Below, piece by piece: positions 56,334 to 64,000 of a stretch of 64,000 bases of DNA. Each line of letters begins with the position of its first letter. The stretch's first letter is position 1. The position numbers were made by a program, and so were the translations under genes. The notes below the pieces were generated by a model. That model worked only from the letters and a program-made list of their open reading frames with translations. It was not told the DNA's origin and did not search any database. Source of the stretch: JALOLG01 sp963776935 (GTDB lineage: Bacteria; Actinomycetota; Acidimicrobiia; Acidimicrobiales; Ilumatobacteraceae); NCBI GenBank assembly GCA_963776935.1, contig CAVZOP010000001.1, forward strand, positions 682,001 through 746,000, written 5' to 3'.

Positions 56334-56458
56334 CGGAGCCCCTTTCCGAGCGGTCCCAAGCGGGAACTGTATCCGAGATCCGACAGGTATGACCAGGGGT
56401 GGCGGGACGTTCGCTGAGGGTGAACTCCGCGGTGAACGAGCGGTGTCGCCGAGGCGAA

Positions 56459-56929
56459 CTACCAGCGGTAGTGAGCGAAGGCCTTGTTGGACTCGGCCAT
56501 CTTCTGCATGTCGTCGCGCTTCTTCATCGCTGCGCCGAGCCCGTTGGCCGCGTCCATCAACTCGGCGGCGAGGCAATCGGCCATCGTCTTCTCGCGGCGA
56601 GCCCGGCTGAAGTCGACGATCCAGCGGATCGCGAGCGTGGTCGCCCGGCGCGGTCGCACCTCGACCGGCACCTGATAGCTGGCGCCGCCGACGCGGCGGC
56701 TCTTGACCTCGAGCGGCGGCTTGACGTTGTCGATCGCCCGCTTCACCGTGTCGAGGGGACCCTCGCCGGTCTTGGTCTCGATGACCTTCATCGCGTCGTA
56801 GACGATCGTCTCGGCGACGCTGCGCTTGCCGTGCAACATCACCTTGTTGATCAACTGCGTGACCTGGACAGAGCGGTAGATCGGGTCGGCGACGAGCTCG
56901 CGGCGCGGCGCAGGACCTTTACGAGGCAT
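56459..56929 (-). CDS. rpsG: 30S ribosomal protein S7
   Basis: 156 residues: MPRKGPAPRRELVADPIYRS, KRRVGGASYQVPVEVRPRRA-type block and AFAHYRW at the end. It nucleates the 30S head. It lies 59 bases after rpsL. Confidence 0.97.
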   Translation of the reverse strand: MPRKGPAPRRELVADPIYRSVQVTQLINKVMLHGKRSVAETIVYDAMKVIETKTGEGPLDTVKRAIDNVKPPLEVKSRRVGGASYQVPVEVRPRRATTLAIRWIVDFSRARREKTMADCLAAELMDAANGLGAAMKKRDDMQKMAESNKAFAHYRW

Positions 56930-56988
56930 GGTCGTTCAGCTCTCTTCCATCATTTGCGACATCACGTTCCGCATCACTTCTCGGGCCA

Positions 56989-57360
56989 TCACTTCTCGGA
57001 TTTCGCGCCGTAGCGGCTGCGAGCCTGCTTGCGGTTCTTCACGCCGGCCGCGTCGAGCGCGCCCCGGATGATCTTGTAGCGCACGCCCGGAAGGTCGCGG
57101 ACGCGGCCGCCGCGGACCAGCACGATCGAGTGCTCCTGGAGGTTGTGGCCCTCACCCGGGATGTAGGCCGTCACCTCGACACCGCTCGACAGGCGGACGC
57201 GGGCGACCTTGCGCAATGCCGAGTTCGGCTTCTTCGGTGTCGTGGTGTAGACGCGGGTGCACACGCCGCGGCGCTGCGGGGACCCCTTGAGCGCCGGCGT
57301 CTTGGTCTTGGAGAACTTCGAGCTCCGGCCCTGACGGACCAGTTGCTGGATGGTGGGCAA
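56989..57360 (-). CDS. rpsL: 30S ribosomal protein S12
   Basis: 123 residues from TTG 57360 with GAGG 8 bases upstream. PTIQQLVRQGRSSKFSKTKT at the start; KPNSALRKVARVRLSSGVEV and GEGHNLQEHSIVLVRGGRVR carry the streptomycin-site residues, both lysines in the wild-type state (TTTPKKPNSALRK and the block around 87 showing R or K as in relatives). First gene of the str operon. Confidence 0.96.
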   Translation of the reverse strand: MPTIQQLVRQGRSSKFSKTKTPALKGSPQRRGVCTRVYTTTPKKPNSALRKVARVRLSSGVEVTAYIPGEGHNLQEHSIVLVRGGRVRDLPGVRYKIIRGALDAAGVKNRKQARSRYGAKSEK

Positions 57361-57525
57361 GCGACAACCTCTGCGATTCTTTGGTTCGACTTGGTTCGAT
57401 GATCGACACGCGCGACGGGTCGCGCGGGCGATACGCACGCGAACCGGGACACCCGACTCGCAGGACCCTGCAATGTTATGGGCGGCGATCCGGGTCGGCA
57501 ACCCGGTCGAGGCCTCAAGCGCCCC

Positions 57526-57554
57526 TGAGTACGGTCGATATACCAGTGTGCCAA
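57526..57554 (-). promoter_or_regulatory. Promoter for the str operon (rpsL)
   Basis: Minus strand -35 TTGGCA (57549-57554), 17-base spacer, -10 TACTCA (57526-57531), about 165 bases upstream of rpsL. It overlaps the start of the divergent pgsB gene. Confidence 0.5.
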
Positions 57555-58822
57555 TCGTGTTGATGGCGGGGATCGCCGTGTGTGTCGCGCTCCTCGCCCG
57601 CTGGCGCGCCGAGTTCACGGCGCACCGGCGGCGGGTCGAGACACTCGAATGGCGGATCCACGTCAACGGCATCCGCGGCAAATCAACGGTGACGCGGATC
57701 ATCGCCGGGATGCTTCGCGAGGCCGGCTACGTGACGATCGCCAAGTCGACCGGCTCGTTCGCGGCCGTCATCAACCGCCACGGCGTCGACGAACCGATCG
57801 ACCGCCGCGGGCCGCCCACGATCCTCGAGCAGATCGAGGTCACCCGCACGTACGTCACCCCCGATGTCGACGCCCTCGTGATCGAATGCATGGCGCTCAA
57901 ACCCGAGTACCAAGAGGTCAGCGAACGGATGATCGTGCGCTCGAACATCGGGGTGCTCACCAACGTCCGCGAGGACCACCAGGACGTGATGGGCGAGACG
58001 CTCCCCGAGATCGCCAGGTCGCTGCTGTCGACCTGTCCCCGAGACGGCCTGCTGATCACCGCCGAGCGCGATCCGGAGATCCTCGACGTGATGCGCGAGG
58101 TGTGCGGCGCGCTCGGCAGCGAGCTGGTGGTGGCCGATCCGGAGTCGGTGACCGACGACGACATCGCCCGTTTCGACTACATCGCGTTCAAGGAGAACGT
58201 GGCGATCGCAATCGTCATCGCCGAACGGCTGGGGATCCCACGCGATGTGGCGATGAAGGGGATCGTCGAGGCCCCACCCGACCCGGGAGTGTTGCGGATG
58301 AAAGAGCTCGCCATCGGCGGGAAACGCGTCACGTGGGCCAACCTGTTCGCCGTCAACGATCGCGAGTCGATGGTGGCGGCGATGGAGAAGCTCGAGCCCT
58401 ACATCACCGACACGACGACGACGGTGGGGATCCTCAACAATCGTGCCGACCGGGAGCGTCGAGCAATCCAGTTCGCCGACGTAGCCGTGCGCGACCTGTC
58501 GTTCCAGCGCCTCGTCACGTTCGGCGCCTACGAGGGGCTGGTCACCGACCGGCTGCGGGAGAACGGCTACCCAGCCGAGCACATCATCAACCTCGGCGAC
58601 GAGCACCATCCGTCGCAGGACGAGATCGTCGACCGGATGATCACCCGCCAGCCCACCGAGCACGTGCTGGTGGTCGGCTTCGTGAACATCCACACCCATC
58701 AGGCCGAGCAGATGCTGGAGTACTTCGAGCACGAGGCGCAGCCCTGGTCCGAGAGCGCGTCCAACAACGGGCCGGCTGACGCCCCGGCCGAGGGCGTGCT
58801 GCTGCCCCGGCGGGGTGGGTGA
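57548..58822 (+). CDS. pgsB: Poly-gamma-glutamate synthase subunit PgsB/CapB-like
   Basis: 424 residues from GTG 57548; ATG 57563 is an alternative. An N-terminal membrane helix (about 2-17) precedes a Mur-ligase-like ATPase with the P-loop HVNGIRGKSTVTR (40-47 core), NVREDHQDVMG and NNRADRERRAIQFADVAV. The family ligates glutamate through its gamma-carboxyl, making capsule or released polymer. The frame is open to 57350, but that part overlaps rpsL and is not homologous. A GATATA box 7 bases before the GTG would allow a leaderless message. The pgsC-like gene follows after 6 bases. Confidence 0.9.
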   Translation: MPIVLMAGIAVCVALLARWRAEFTAHRRRVETLEWRIHVNGIRGKSTVTRIIAGMLREAGYVTIAKSTGSFAAVINRHGVDEPIDRRGPPTILEQIEVTRTYVTPDVDALVIECMALKPEYQEVSERMIVRSNIGVLTNVREDHQDVMGETLPEIARSLLSTCPRDGLLITAERDPEILDVMREVCGALGSELVVADPESVTDDDIARFDYIAFKENVAIAIVIAERLGIPRDVAMKGIVEAPPDPGVLRMKELAIGGKRVTWANLFAVNDRESMVAAMEKLEPYITDTTTTVGILNNRADRERRAIQFADVAVRDLSFQRLVTFGAYEGLVTDRLRENGYPAEHIINLGDEHHPSQDEIVDRMITRQPTEHVLVVGFVNIHTHQAEQMLEYFEHEAQPWSESASNNGPADAPAEGVLLPRRGG

Positions 58823-58828
58823 TCGGCC

Positions 58829-60379
58829 GTGCACGACTATCTGCTGTCGACCGAGGTCGTCCGCTTCGCGTTCATGCTCGGTGTCGCGGTCTCGATGCTC
58901 CTGTACGAACGGCGTCACCTCACGACCGGTTCGATCGTCGTGCCCGGCTACATCGCCACGTTCATCCTGTACCCGATGATCGTCGCCGCCACGTTCGCCA
59001 ATGCGCTCGCCTCGTACGTGCTCGTCAACAAGGTGCTGCGGCGCTGGTTCCTGCTCTACGGCCGCACCAAGTTCACGGTCCTCGCCCTGATCTCGATCCT
59101 GATCCAGACCGCGATGTTGAAGCTGACGCCTTCGGGCGCGTGGCTCTGGGAGTCGGACTTCAAGTTGTTCGTCGGTGTCGGCTACGTCGTGCCGGCCCTG
59201 ATCGCACACGACATGGGACGCCAGGGCGTGACGCGCACGATCAAGTCGGTGATGTACGCGGCCACGCTGGTGGCGATCCCGATCGCGCTGGCACTCGTGT
59301 TCGACGTCCCCGGCGTCAACGACCTGGCGCCGCTCGAGGGTTTCGGCGACATGGCGATCGACACCGCCTGGCTCCCGTTTGCCGTGCTGCTGTCGGCGGC
59401 CGCGGCGTGGGGCGTCGCCACCAACTACGGGATGCGCTGCGGCGGGTTCGTCGGCGCCGCCTTCATCGCGATGTTCATGGGCGACCCGTGGCAGGTGATC
59501 GTCGCCGCTTCGATCGCGGCGGCGACATACATCATCGTCACCCGGTTGCTGATGAACCACATGATCCTGTTCGGCCGGCGCAAGTTCTCGGCGATGCTGC
59601 TCGTCGCGTCGTCGCTGTCGTGGCTGCTGTTGTGGTCGGGCCGCGAGTTCTTCGGCCCCGAGGTGCAGCGCCACCTCGACCTCGGCTCGCTGGCCCTGGC
59701 CCCGTTGTTCCTGCCCGGGTTGATCGCCAACGACGCCCAGCGCACCAGCCCACGCAAGGTGGTGATGGGGTTCGCGATGGCGTCGACGTTCGTACTGACG
59801 TGGACGTGGTGGGCGCAATCGCTGTTCGAGGGACTGGCGCTGGCACTCGCATGGAAGGTGCTCGCGGTCGCCGCCCTCGCCGCCATCTTCTGGCGTCAAG
59901 TCGTCCCGGTACGGCGACTCGACGCTGGAGCGACCGAGCCCGAGCGAGTCCCGGCCCACACTGCACAACCGGCGGCGACGGGGGTCGCGGCGGCGTTCGG
60001 GATGGGCGGCTACCGACGCTGGGCCGCAGCCCATCCGGCCGCCGCCCTCGCCGCCGAACGCTGGCTCACGGCGATGATCGGCGACGGCGGTGCGTCGATG
60101 CCCGCGCTCGCCATGCCCGCGCCGGTTGCGGTCGAAACTGGTTGGTCACCGAGTCGCGGACTCGGCACACCGCAGATCCAGCAGCTGCGAACCTCCGCCC
60201 TCGCCGCCCGCTCGCGCGATGCGTTCCGATCGAGCCCGGCCTGCTCCCGCGAACTACCGGTCAGGAGCCGGGCAAGCGCCGAACCAACGTTTCCGCCACC
60301 GATCGCATCGACAGTTCGCCGCTCGTCGAATCCGTCAGAGCAGCACCCATTCGGTGTGGACGACGTCCTCCCCGGATGA
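58829..60379 (+). CDS. pgsC: PgsC/CapC-like membrane protein with duplicated CapC unit
   Basis: 516 residues from GTG, against about 150 for CapC of Bacillus. Residues 10-115 match CapC (LGVAVSMLLYERRHLTTGSI, VPGYIATFILYP, LLYGRTKFTVLALISILIQ). Residues about 175-290 repeat the pattern (MRCGGFVGAAFIAMFMGDPW, IIVTRLLMNHMILFGRRKF), so the core looks like two CapC units in tandem, about 10 helices in all. The last 130 residues are soluble, Ala/Pro/Arg-rich and without a known domain. It pairs with PgsB as the membrane half of the synthase. No PgsA or PgsE is next to it. Its 3' end overlaps the convergent gene by 45 bases. Confidence 0.85.
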   Translation: MHDYLLSTEVVRFAFMLGVAVSMLLYERRHLTTGSIVVPGYIATFILYPMIVAATFANALASYVLVNKVLRRWFLLYGRTKFTVLALISILIQTAMLKLTPSGAWLWESDFKLFVGVGYVVPALIAHDMGRQGVTRTIKSVMYAATLVAIPIALALVFDVPGVNDLAPLEGFGDMAIDTAWLPFAVLLSAAAAWGVATNYGMRCGGFVGAAFIAMFMGDPWQVIVAASIAAATYIIVTRLLMNHMILFGRRKFSAMLLVASSLSWLLLWSGREFFGPEVQRHLDLGSLALAPLFLPGLIANDAQRTSPRKVVMGFAMASTFVLTWTWWAQSLFEGLALALAWKVLAVAALAAIFWRQVVPVRRLDAGATEPERVPAHTAQPAATGVAAAFGMGGYRRWAAAHPAAALAAERWLTAMIGDGGASMPALAMPAPVAVETGWSPSRGLGTPQIQQLRTSALAARSRDAFRSSPACSRELPVRSRASAEPTFPPPIASTVRRSSNPSEQHPFGVDDVLPG

Positions 60380-60805
60380 CCCGAGCACCGAGAGTCGTAC
60401 CGGGCCGGGCAGCACGTCGTTGAACGTGAACCGGCCGAGGTCGTCGGTCTGGGTCTCGGCGACGGAGTCACCGGATGCAAGCTGCACCGTCACCTCCGAC
60501 GGCGGGATCAGCTGGCCGACGATGCGGCGCTGACCGTTCTCGATCACCATCACCTCGATCTCGACGCCGGGTGCCTGGAACGTCACCTGGCGGGGCGAGG
60601 TCTCGCTGCGCACGCCCGTGAGCTCACTGGCCGAGTCGAACACGAGCTCGGCGAGCTCGGCGTCGATCGTGCGCCACGTGAACGCCGCCCTGGCACCGGC
60701 GAGTACGTTCTCGGGCACCGGATCGGCATGCCTGATGGCGTCGCCGAGCGTCGCGATCCATTGGTCGTCGGTGTGTTCGTTCATGGTTCCTTCTTCGCCG
60801 TTCAT
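60335..60805 (-). CDS. Small soluble beta-rich protein of the CHAT-sigma cassette
   Basis: 156 residues from ATG 60805, whose ATGA overlaps the sigma-factor stop; ATG 60784 with AAGGA is an alternative. Residues about 15-65 are helical (DAIRHADPVPENVLAGARAA, WRTIDAELAELVFDS). The rest is beta-rich with the pattern VIENGQRRIVGQLIPPSEV, TDDLGRFTFNDVLPGPVRLS, which resembles a carboxypeptidase-regulatory-like/transthyretin fold. No signal or membrane segment. I know this type from actinobacterial clusters with ECF sigma factors and CHAT proteins, but it has no assigned activity. It might be a sigma regulator or a protease substrate. Confidence 0.7.
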   Translation of the reverse strand: MNGEEGTMNEHTDDQWIATLGDAIRHADPVPENVLAGARAAFTWRTIDAELAELVFDSASELTGVRSETSPRQVTFQAPGVEIEVMVIENGQRRIVGQLIPPSEVTVQLASGDSVAETQTDDLGRFTFNDVLPGPVRLSVLGSSGEDVVHTEWVLL

Positions 60806-61416
60806 GATTGCTTCTTTTCCTGGCTGCCGGCTTCGCCAGGTATCAGCCGGCGGAGGCGCTCGAGACAGCGTGCCCGGGTGGGCCCGATGCTGCCGATCGG
60901 TCGACCGAGGATCTCGGCGATCGTCTCGTAGTCGATGGGGGGGACTGCACACAGCAGTCGGAGAAAACGCTGATCCTCTTCGGTGAGGAGCTCGAAGGCG
61001 GCCATGACGCGGTCGCGATCGTCGAGGTCGACGACCCGGTCGTCGACGCTGGGCGAGGTCGGGTCGCTGGATTCGTACGGCTCCTCGGCCCTCGCGAAGC
61101 GGGAGCTCTGGCGGATGACGCGCAGCGATTCGTTCCTGGTGGTGGTCGCCAGCCACGACGCCAGCCGTTCGGGCTGACGAATGCGGCTGCTGTGCTCGGC
61201 GAGGCGCAACCACACCGTCTGCACGACGTCGTCGGTTGCCGCCTTGCCGAGCCGGAACGACCTGGCCACGGACCACACCAACCCGGCGAACTGGTCGACG
61301 AGCTCGTTCCACGCCGACTCGTCACCCTCGCCGACCCGCGCGAGCAGTTCGGCAGGTTCCACGAACCCGCAGCGTAGACGCTCCGCCAGCTGCGCACCGT
61401 GGTGGTGGACCCTCAT
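60802..61416 (-). CDS. ECF-type RNA polymerase sigma factor
   Basis: 204 residues from ATG 61416, or about 186 from GTG 61362. Region 2 spans roughly 35-100 (WNELVDQFAGLVWSVARSF, DVVQTVWLRLAEHSSRI) and region 4 lies near 140-195 (LTEEDQRFLRLLCAVPPIDY, EILGRPIGSIGPTRARCLER). No extra C-terminal domain. It sits between the CHAT protein, 82 bases upstream, and the small beta-rich protein it overlaps, so all three are probably one transcript. No classical transmembrane or zinc anti-sigma factor is adjacent. Confidence 0.92.
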   Translation of the reverse strand: MRVHHHGAQLAERLRCGFVEPAELLARVGEGDESAWNELVDQFAGLVWSVARSFRLGKAATDDVVQTVWLRLAEHSSRIRQPERLASWLATTTRNESLRVIRQSSRFARAEEPYESSDPTSPSVDDRVVDLDDRDRVMAAFELLTEEDQRFLRLLCAVPPIDYETIAEILGRPIGSIGPTRARCLERLRRLIPGEAGSQEKKQS

Positions 61417-61498
61417 GTACTTCGAGAGTCCCGGGCACCCACGCTGATACGCGCCCGTCGCCGGAATCGTTCCAGCGCTGATCGGCCGCGGTGGCGGA

Positions 61499-64000
61499 TC
61501 ACGACCCGATCACGACGAACGCCGACGCCGTCGCGTCGAGCTCGCCGTCGACCACGGCCGCGCTGGCGAGCGCCGCCGCCGGATCGGTGCCAGCGGCGAG
61601 CTCGCGGTGGAGCCTCGACATCAAGGCGACCGAACGCTCGTCCGAGACCGGGGTCAGCGGAGCGACGACGCTCGAGACACCGAACTGGATGAGTGACGAC
61701 GACATCCCGAGCAGCGCTCCGCCCCGCAACACCGACGAGGCGGCGGCGTTGCACGCCGACAGCACCATCGTGTGGGGCAGGCGTTCGCACCGCTCGAGGT
61801 CGTACACCGTGAGATCCCCGTCAGCGACCCGCAGCGTCGAGAACAGCGGGTTGTCGCTGCGAAACGATCCGTGGCACGCGACGTGCGCAAGCGTTGCGGT
61901 GCCGAACGCCTCGAGGCACGAGGCGGCGTCCGACGTGGCGACGTCGAGGACCGTCGCCGTCGGATAGATCGTCGACAGGACCCTCAGCTCCTCCGGAGCT
62001 GCCGGGAGGTCCGGCCCGGCGACCAGCACCGTGTGCGGTCGCCTCTCCGACACCGCGCCACGCCTCGCGATCGTGTGGCCGAACAGCGACGGTGCCACCG
62101 AAACGGCACGCCCGGCGAGCACCGGCAGGGCCCGCCACGCGAGCCCGTGCAACCGGCCGGTCGGCACGATCACGAGGGGGCGTTCGGTCGACCGCACGCG
62201 GGCGGGCAGGAGTTGCTCGCCGAGGTGCACGCCGACCTGCCGGATCGTCTCCCGGGCAGCCTCACGCGACGCAGGGGATCCCTGGACACGGTTCAACCGG
62301 TTCAACGCGAAGTCGATCTGGTCGACTTCGATCTCGATCTTGTCGATCGAGCCGAGCTCGTGCATCACACATCGACCACGATCGGCAGTCACCGCCCACA
62401 GGATCCCGTCGAGGTTGGCGTACTCGACGAGCTGACGCTCGCCGAGCGAGCTGACCGCGTCTCCGAGTGTGAGTGTCGCCGCCAAGCCAGACGCGCGGGA
62501 TCGTCGGGTGTGGTCACGCACCCGGTGCTCCAAGATCGCCCGCCGGCGCTGGGCATCGCCACGATGCTCACCCTCGGCCGTGGCCGTGCGCAGTTCCTCG
62601 GTCACCGCTCGGAGGTCGGCGAGATGGCCGGCGAGGACGCGGTCGTCCGGCGGTGTCGCCCGTGGCAGCAGCGAAACCATGCCGCGCGCCGACTCGATGC
62701 GGGCGAGCAGCTCCCGAGGACGCCGATCGGCGACCGCGAGTCGGGCGCCGACCTGGACGAGCGCATCGCCGTACGACGCCACGTGGGCTCGCGCCTCCAG
62801 GGCGCCGATCGACGCCTGGTTCTCGGCGAGGACGCGCAAGCCCTCGTTCACCGAACGGCGAGCCGCGTTGCGGTTCGCGACAGCTTCGTGGAGCAGAGCG
62901 TGAGCGGCATGGGCAGCCGCCCGGTCGGCTGCGGAACCGGTGCTCCTGGCACCCATCGCCCCTTCGAGGAGTCGGCGAGCCGCCTCGACCTGGCCCCTGC
63001 GGAGGTACAGCTTCCCGGCGGTCACCTGGGCGACGAGCGCCTCACTCATCCAGCGACTGGTGACGAGTCGGATCGAGACGTCCTCACAACGCTCGGCGAG
63101 TGACTCGAAGACACCGTCGAGCTCGTCGGCCAGCACCTCCAGGAGATCCGTGAGCGGTATCCACGGATCCCGTTCCTGTTCGGCGAACAACTTCGAGGCC
63201 CGGCGGGCGGCATCGCGTGCGCCCGGGGCGTCGCGGGACGCCAGTTTGATCCGGGCCGCGAGCAGCAGCGTGTCGGCCGCGTCGACGGGCTGCGCGATCG
63301 CCTCGATCCCGGCGGTCGCCCGATCGACCTCGAACACGGCATCCTCGACGAGACCCACCCGCCACAGGGCGATCGCCCGATCGACGCTGGCGAGGTGGGC
63401 GCCGACCGTGTTGCCGAGTTGCTCGTACTGCTCGGCGGCGTCGGCGAGCTCGTCAAGGGCGTCGGCGAAGCGGCCGAGAACGGCGTCGAGGTAGCCGCGG
63501 TTGTGGAGGGCAACTGCCGCCGTCAGATCCTGATGGGTGCGGCGGGCGAGCGTCTCGGCTTCCTCGAGCTGCCCCCGCGCCGCCTCGTACCGTCCGCGCT
63601 GCACTTCGAGCAGGCCGAAGTCCGCCCGCAACCGTGCTTCGGCCGGAACGTCGCCAACTGCCGAGAACTCGTCGAGCGCCCGCTGATACTCGCGTGCGGC
63701 GCGGTCGAGCGAGCCAAGGCGGTGCAGCAGCAGGCCCCGTTGCATCACGAGGCGGGCGAGATCGACACCGTGCAACGCCGGTTCGGCGTCGTCGATCATC
63801 GCCAGCGCCCTCCGGGCGTCACCCTGATTGGCGATCACCAGCGCCAGGCTGGTGACGATCTGCGACGACAGATGCAGGTCGCCCAGCTCGATCGACGCCT
63901 CGTGGGCCCGTTCGAGCTCGTCCATCGCGCCGGCGAAGTCGTTCAGCTCTCGACGTGCGAGGCCGCGCATCCAGCGCGCCCGGACGGCTTCGTGCGACTG
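61499..64000 (-). CDS. TPR-CHAT caspase-like protein (5' end beyond window)
   Basis: 834 residues seen; the frame stays open to the window edge, so the N-terminus is missing. The N-terminal 450 residues are helical TPR-type repeats (RLGSLDRAAREYQRALDEFS, RGRYEAARGQLEEAETLARR and others). A charged stretch leads to the CHAT peptidase domain in the last 300 residues, with the catalytic histidine in HVACHG (61867-61884) and cysteine in LSACNA (61745-61762). CHAT enzymes are clan CD proteases related to caspases; in bacteria, TPR-CHAT proteins act in programmed or antiviral proteolysis. It heads the cassette with the sigma factor and small protein. Confidence 0.92.
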   Translation of the reverse strand, partial: QSHEAVRARWMRGLARRELNDFAGAMDELERAHEASIELGDLHLSSQIVTSLALVIANQGDARRALAMIDDAEPALHGVDLARLVMQRGLLLHRLGSLDRAAREYQRALDEFSAVGDVPAEARLRADFGLLEVQRGRYEAARGQLEEAETLARRTHQDLTAAVALHNRGYLDAVLGRFADALDELADAAEQYEQLGNTVGAHLASVDRAIALWRVGLVEDAVFEVDRATAGIEAIAQPVDAADTLLLAARIKLASRDAPGARDAARRASKLFAEQERDPWIPLTDLLEVLADELDGVFESLAERCEDVSIRLVTSRWMSEALVAQVTAGKLYLRRGQVEAARRLLEGAMGARSTGSAADRAAAHAAHALLHEAVANRNAARRSVNEGLRVLAENQASIGALEARAHVASYGDALVQVGARLAVADRRPRELLARIESARGMVSLLPRATPPDDRVLAGHLADLRAVTEELRTATAEGEHRGDAQRRRAILEHRVRDHTRRSRASGLAATLTLGDAVSSLGERQLVEYANLDGILWAVTADRGRCVMHELGSIDKIEIEVDQIDFALNRLNRVQGSPASREAARETIRQVGVHLGEQLLPARVRSTERPLVIVPTGRLHGLAWRALPVLAGRAVSVAPSLFGHTIARRGAVSERRPHTVLVAGPDLPAAPEELRVLSTIYPTATVLDVATSDAASCLEAFGTATLAHVACHGSFRSDNPLFSTLRVADGDLTVYDLERCERLPHTMVLSACNAAASSVLRGGALLGMSSSLIQFGVSSVVAPLTPVSDERSVALMSRLHRELAAGTDPAAALASAAVVDGELDATASAFVVIGS

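Noticed and set aside
57683..60034. A minus-strand open frame of 783 codons opposite pgsB and pgsC
   Set aside because: Antisense shadow; pgsB has a P-loop and pgsC clear membrane helices on the plus strand.

Overview
The window is high-GC actinobacterial chromosome. The S10/spc/alpha and str ribosomal operons, a groES-groEL operon with CIRCE operators, an actinobacterial-style glmS/acpS/nnr/alr/tsaEB/rimI/tsaD cluster, and an L22 carrying a C-terminal SPASM-free 'sunset'-like tail together suggest class Acidimicrobiia (Ilumatobacter-like). That placement is inference. There are no tRNAs, rRNAs, CRISPR arrays, prophages or insertion sequences.

Layout. 0-11 kb holds mixed metabolism and regulation: the end of an acyl-CoA synthetase, a CsoR-type metal sensor with its operator, an aminoglycoside-phosphotransferase-fold protein, an NlpC/P60 peptidase, guaA, a tandem GNAT protein, a PLP decarboxylase, a NUDIX hydrolase, and an ArsR-MFS pair behind a long palindrome. 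11-21 kb reads leftward: glmS-like, acpS, nnr, alr, tsaE, tsaB, rimI, tsaD, dus, maf, groES, groEL (cell-wall precursors, t6A tRNA modification, chaperonin). 24.6-27 kb has a Tat-exported surface protein and glmM. 27-45 kb is one long leftward run of translation genes from rplC through the spc operon, secY, adk, infA, the alpha operon (rpsM-rpsK-rpsD-rpoA-rplQ), truA, rplM and rpsI. 45-52 kb interrupts the classical S10 operon with a hydrolase, an HtrA protease and a polyamine-type ABC transporter in which ATPase and binding protein are one polypeptide. 52-57 kb is the str operon (rpsL, rpsG, a CBS-domain gene, fusA, tuf) ending in rpsJ. 57.5-60.4 kb is a pgsB-pgsC (poly-gamma-glutamate type) pair, the latter with a duplicated CapC unit. 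60.3-64 kb is a leftward cassette of a TPR-CHAT caspase-like protein (cut by the window end), an ECF sigma factor and a small beta-rich protein.

A caution on quality: about 30 single-base frameshifts lie in genes that must be intact (groEL, tsaD, tsaB, tsaE, alr, dus, maf, rpoA, rplE, rplV, potB, potC and others), densest between 13 and 19 kb. I treat them as sequence errors, report each gene over its full reconstructed span, and say where the frame changes. Most starts were chosen by homology to family N-termini and by Shine-Dalgarno spacing; several are GTG or TTG, and infA appears to start with CTG.

The most unusual items are the ATPase/binding-protein fusion, the CHAT-sigma cassette, the duplicated CapC protein, the 1120-residue GlmS-like enzyme, a pair of intergenic hairpins whose stems covary, a structured leader before rplC, and a tuf gene with codon usage unlike its neighbours.
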